A stretch of 34,158 nt of DNA from Gammaproteobacteria bacterium (GTDB lineage Bacteria; Pseudomonadota; Gammaproteobacteria; Pseudomonadales; Azotimanducaceae): assembly GCA_028821405.1 (NCBI GenBank), contig JAPPGK010000004.1, forward strand, positions 1 through 34,158, in the 5' to 3' direction. The position numbers were made by a program, and so were the translations under genes. The notes beneath the pieces were generated by a model. The model saw only the letters and a program-made list of their open reading frames with translations. It did not search any database and was not told the DNA's origin. Below are positions 32,517-34,158 of this stretch, piece after piece. How positions within the stretch are numbered: position 1 is the first letter of the stretch; each line of letters starts with the position of its first letter.

Positions 32517-34158
<1,642 letters not shown>

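Overview
The window looks like GC-rich chromosome from an uncultured gammaproteobacterium, probably marine or aquatic; the ecological part is inference. Supporting genes are LpxH (lipid A synthesis, Gram-negative), a PhoBR pair, HspQ, a gammaproteobacterial-type BioB, and a six-gene Ton operon laid out like the TonB2/TtpC systems of Vibrio and Shewanella. The right end is a run of 51 G, so the last gene is cut and the contig end is unreliable.

Layout. 1-4100 (minus strand): phoB, phoR, folD and lpxH, in transcription order, with a possible Pho box upstream of phoB. 4197-4865: a dienelactone-hydrolase-like enzyme, then a 368-base gap. 5234-10642 (plus): DUF3450 protein, TtpC-like protein, ExbB, ExbD, TonB and a TPR protein, which energise outer-membrane TonB-dependent receptors. 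10716-11652: riboflavin synthase, apparently starting at ATA, then hspQ. 11733-14012: a divergent metal-dependent amidohydrolase and D-2-hydroxyacid dehydrogenase, separated by a strong hairpin. 14138-16465 (minus): a second sensor kinase and response regulator. 16529-18256: a phytanoyl-CoA-dioxygenase-like oxygenase and a luciferase-like flavin enzyme, convergent and overlapping. 18292-19857 (minus): aroA preceded by a small HTH-like protein. 20008-23410: an ACAD10/11-like acyl-CoA dehydrogenase and a TonB-dependent receptor. 23479-23613: five back-to-back hairpins. 23611-26255 (minus): bioB, a MaoC-like hot-dog protein and an unrecognised 409-residue protein. 26299-26590: a 128-base tandem repeat. 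26762-32471 (plus): TlpA-like thioredoxin, large TonB-dependent receptor, intrinsic terminator, second TlpA-like thioredoxin. 32517-end (minus): an FG-GAP/ASPIC-UnbV (CRTAC1-like) protein.

Main points for a second look: the thioredoxin / receptor / thioredoxin / CRTAC1 island, whose receptor has exactly six mature cysteines in three close pairs; the five-hairpin array, whose last arm supplies a stop codon; a degenerate GTAGGG-type palindromic repeat that supplies the stop codon of three unrelated genes; the ATA start of riboflavin synthase; and the 128-base repeat next to bioB. No tRNA, rRNA, CRISPR array, transposase or prophage gene was seen.
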